Shown piece by piece: positions 4,879-6,889 of a DNA stretch of 6,889 bases. Made by a program: the position numbers and the translations under genes. The stretch covers positions 1 to 6,889 of the forward strand of contig CAMEMA010000053.1 of the NCBI GenBank assembly GCA_945926705.1. The letters are read 5' to 3'. This stretch comes from an uncultured Clostridia bacterium (GTDB taxonomy: Bacteria; Bacillota; Clostridia; Oscillospirales; Acutalibacteraceae). Within the stretch, counting starts at the first letter, position 1, and every line of letters begins with the position of its first letter. The notes under the pieces were generated by a model that was not told where the DNA came from, searched no databases, and was given only the letters and a program-made list of their open reading frames with translations.

Positions 4879-6889
4879 CATGTTGCAATACCCATTGCCG
4901 TCGGAATAATGAAAGACAGGAAGGTCCATTTTAAACTTCCTGTTTCTTTTTTTATTGTCCAACAGGTAGTTCCACATGGGAAATGCATAATTGAAAAAAT
5001 CATAACGCATATTGCAGTTATATAAGTCCAGCCGTTATCTATTAAAAGCGTATGCAGGTTCGTTAAATTATCCAGTTCTAAAATACTTCCGGTACACATA
5101 TAACTCATCATTATTATCGGAAAAACAATTTCGTTTGCGGGAAATCCAAGAATAAAAGCCATCAAAATTACGCCGTCTAATCCTATATTTTTTGCAAAAG
5201 GGTTTAGGTAATTTGTTAAGTGCATTAATATGCTAACATCATTTATTTTTAAATTTGCCGCAAGCCATATTATAAATCCTGCAGGTGCAGCAACTGCGAT
5301 TGCTCTTCCAAGAACAAATATAGTTCTGTCCATAACTGAATGAATAAGTATTTTTCCCAGTTGAGGTTTTCTGTAGGGAGGTAATTCTAGTATAAAAGAT
5401 GAAGGCACTCCTTTTAAGATAGTCATAGATAAAAGTTTAGATGTTAAAAATGTTATTAAAATGCCGAATAATATTACTCCTGTTAAAATTAGTGCTTTAA
5501 AAAGAGAATTGTAACATGGTATGGTATTTCCTATAAAAAACATTGTAATAACGGATATCAATAATGGAAACCTTCCGTTACATGGAACAAAATTATTCGT
5601 AAGAATTCCTATTATTCGTTCTCTTGGAGAATCTATAATTCTACATCCGATTATTCCGCATGCATTGCATCCAAATCCCATACACATTGTCAAAGCCTGT
5701 TTCCCGTGAGCGCCGGATTTTTTAAATACATTATCCATATTGAACGCTGCACGTGGAAGATATCCAATATCTTCAAGGAAAGTAAATAAAGGGAAAAATA
5801 TAGCCATAGGTGGAAGCATTACCGATATTACCCAAGCTAATGTCCTATAAATTCCTTCAATTAAAATCCCATATAGCCATGGGGGAGAGTTTGCAGATTT
5901 CATCAGTTTTAAAAGTATATCTTGAATCTTAAATAAGACAGAAGCGATAATTTCCGATGGATAATTTGCGCCGACGATTGTTATCCAAAAGATTACAAAT
6001 AGCATTAAAATCATTATTGGAAATCCTGTAATTTTAGATGTTAAAATTTTGTCAATTTTTCTGTCGGTGTTATCATAATTTCTGTTTTCAACTTTTACAC
6101 ATAGATTATAAATTTTTTCAGCTCTTTTTATTAATGATTCTGATATTTTTTCTTGAATATTTTCTGAACTTAAATTTTTTTTACTTAAATTAATCAGTTC
6201 ATTTTTTACTGTGTCTTCAATTTCTGAATAATCTGCATTATAATCTTCAAATAAAGATGAAAAATTTGGGTTACTTTCAAGAAGTCTTACACTTATCCAT
6301 CTAGAATTTACATTTGATTTTTGAATTTTTTCTATAACAGATTCAATTTTTTCTAGAGATTGCTCAATATCATTTCCGTAATCATTTTTTACTCTGAATG
6401 TTTTAATTTTTTTAAAAGCTACTTTTTCAACGCTTTCCATTAACTCGTTAAGTCCTGTCCCTTTTCTTGCATTTGTAGCTATTACAGGCACTCCCAACTG
6501 TAATGAAAGTTCATCGACGTCGATATGAATTTTTTTGTGATTAGCTTCGTCTATTAAATTTAGACAAATTACGGCATTTTTTGTGAGTTCCAATATTTGA
6601 ATTGCTAAATTAAGGCTTCTTTCCAAACAAGTTGCGTCTACTGTTATTATTACCGCATCCGGTTTTTCAAAGCATATAAAATTTCTGGCAATTTCTTCTT
6701 CCGGAGAGTTGGAAATAAGCGAATATGTTCCCGGTAAATCTACAAGTTTAAATTCTGTCGAACCGTAAACATATTTTCCTTTAGCGCATTGAACTGTTTT
6801 TCCGGGCCAGTTTCCTGTGTGCTGATTAAGGCCGGTCAAAGCGTTAAAGACGGTGCTTTTTCCTACATTTGGATTTCCGGCTATAGCAA
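4836..6889 (-). CDS. feoB: ferrous iron transporter FeoB, N-terminus cut by the window edge
   Basis: FeoB is an inner membrane Fe(II) uptake protein with a cytosolic GTPase domain. The frame is open to the right edge, and 683 residues are present; numbering from the first full codon, G1 is G4-N-P-N-V-G-K-S11, so only about 5-8 residues are missing. G2 lies in N26-W-P-G-K-T31-V, G3 is D50-L-P-G53, G4 is N110-L-I-D113, and G5 is in ATNARKG (137-143). A polar helical linker with many E, N and K (about 150-270) precedes the membrane part. The first Gate region has the variant G404-F-G-C407-N-A-C-G..GCRIIDSPRERI with C407 corresponding to the conserved cysteine, and PCNGRFP after it. The second Gate region is near LELPPYRKPQLGKIL, and the end holds FPCGTTCWTIKKETGSLKW. 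The far C-terminus reads through the 3' end of recO. A FeoA gene, if present, would be upstream, outside the window. Iron (Fur) control cannot be judged here. Confidence 0.95.
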   Translation of the reverse strand, partial: AIAGNPNVGKSTVFNALTGLNQHTGNWPGKTVQCAKGKYVYGSTEFKLVDLPGTYSLISNSPEEEIARNFICFEKPDAVIITVDATCLERSLNLAIQILELTKNAVICLNLIDEANHKKIHIDVDELSLQLGVPVIATNARKGTGLNELMESVEKVAFKKIKTFRVKNDYGNDIEQSLEKIESVIEKIQKSNVNSRWISVRLLESNPNFSSLFEDYNADYSEIEDTVKNELINLSKKNLSSENIQEKISESLIKRAEKIYNLCVKVENRNYDNTDRKIDKILTSKITGFPIMILMLFVIFWITIVGANYPSEIIASVLFKIQDILLKLMKSANSPPWLYGILIEGIYRTLAWVISVMLPPMAIFFPLFTFLEDIGYLPRAAFNMDNVFKKSGAHGKQALTMCMGFGCNACGIIGCRIIDSPRERIIGILTNNFVPCNGRFPLLISVITMFFIGNTIPCYNSLFKALILTGVILFGILITFLTSKLLSMTILKGVPSSFILELPPYRKPQLGKILIHSVMDRTIFVLGRAIAVAAPAGFIIWLAANLKINDVSILMHLTNYLNPFAKNIGLDGVILMAFILGFPANEIVFPIIMMSYMCTGSILELDNLTNLHTLLIDNGWTYITAICVMIFSIMHFPCGTTCWTIKKETGSLKWTFLSFIIPTAMGIATCYIVSNLLNCIKLL
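4916..4955 (+). terminator. intrinsic terminator of the recO transcript, inside feoB coding sequence
   Basis: ACAGGAAG (4916-4923) pairs perfectly with CTTCCTGT (4936-4943) around a 12-base loop, and a G-U and an A-U pair can extend the stem outward. A T tract, TTCTTTTTTTATT, follows on the plus strand. It lies 38 bases after the recO stop, so it should end the plus-strand operon. The same bases encode the KKETGSLKWTFLS segment of FeoB on the other strand. In the minus direction the stem is followed only by TCTTTCATT, so it should block feoB transcription little. Confidence 0.85.

Noticed and set aside
5521..5709. 62-codon plus-strand open frame
   Set aside because: It is the complement of the FeoB Gate region and shows no independent family features.
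1..6889. CRISPR array, tRNA/rRNA gene, insertion sequence or defence system
   Set aside because: There are no regularly spaced repeats, cloverleaf or rRNA segments, transposase motifs or terminal inverted repeats; nearly all of the window is explained by known housekeeping and sporulation genes.

Overview
The window is AT-rich DNA from a low-GC Gram-positive bacterium, most likely an anaerobic, endospore-forming member of the Clostridia. The evidence is a sporulation and housekeeping gene block typical of Firmicutes (yqfC, yqfD, ybeY, dgkA, era, yqzL, recO), strong AGGTG-type ribosome binding sites, use of GTG and TTG starts, and a FeoB of the kind common in Clostridia. I cannot name a genus from the sequence.

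Layout: the left part (about 20-1525) carries yqfC and yqfD, two sporulation genes. yqfD has an apparent one-base frameshift in a run of nine A at 1420-1428; its last 31 or so residues lie in the -1 frame and end at 1525. From 1526 to 1871 there is a gap with no convincing gene. It contains a consensus housekeeping promoter (TTGACA, 17 bases, TATAAT, at 1591-1619), some short direct repeats, and the ribosome binding site of ybeY. In many relatives phoH and the HD-phosphohydrolase gene yqfF/pgpH sit at this place; neither is here.

The middle part is a tight plus-strand run: ybeY (rRNA maturation endonuclease), dgkA (undecaprenol/diacylglycerol kinase family) 7 bases later, and era (ribosome-assembly GTPase) overlapping dgkA by one base. 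After a 144-base AT-rich spacer with a possible promoter come yqzL and recO, which overlap out of frame. The cytidine deaminase gene often found between dgkA and era is absent. The set joins ribosome and rRNA quality control (YbeY, Era), lipid carrier recycling (DgkA), recombination repair (RecO) and sporulation (YqfC, YqfD); the grouping is conserved by descent rather than one pathway.

The right part (4836-6889) is feoB on the minus strand, encoding the ferrous iron transporter and cut by the right edge only a few residues after its N-terminus. recO and feoB converge and overlap by 43 bases, and the intrinsic terminator of the recO operon lies inside the 3' coding end of feoB.

I found no mobile element, CRISPR array, tRNA or rRNA, and no sign of a new multi-gene system. 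The points that merit a second look are the yqfD frameshift, the remodelled gap before ybeY, and the overlapping recO/feoB ends.
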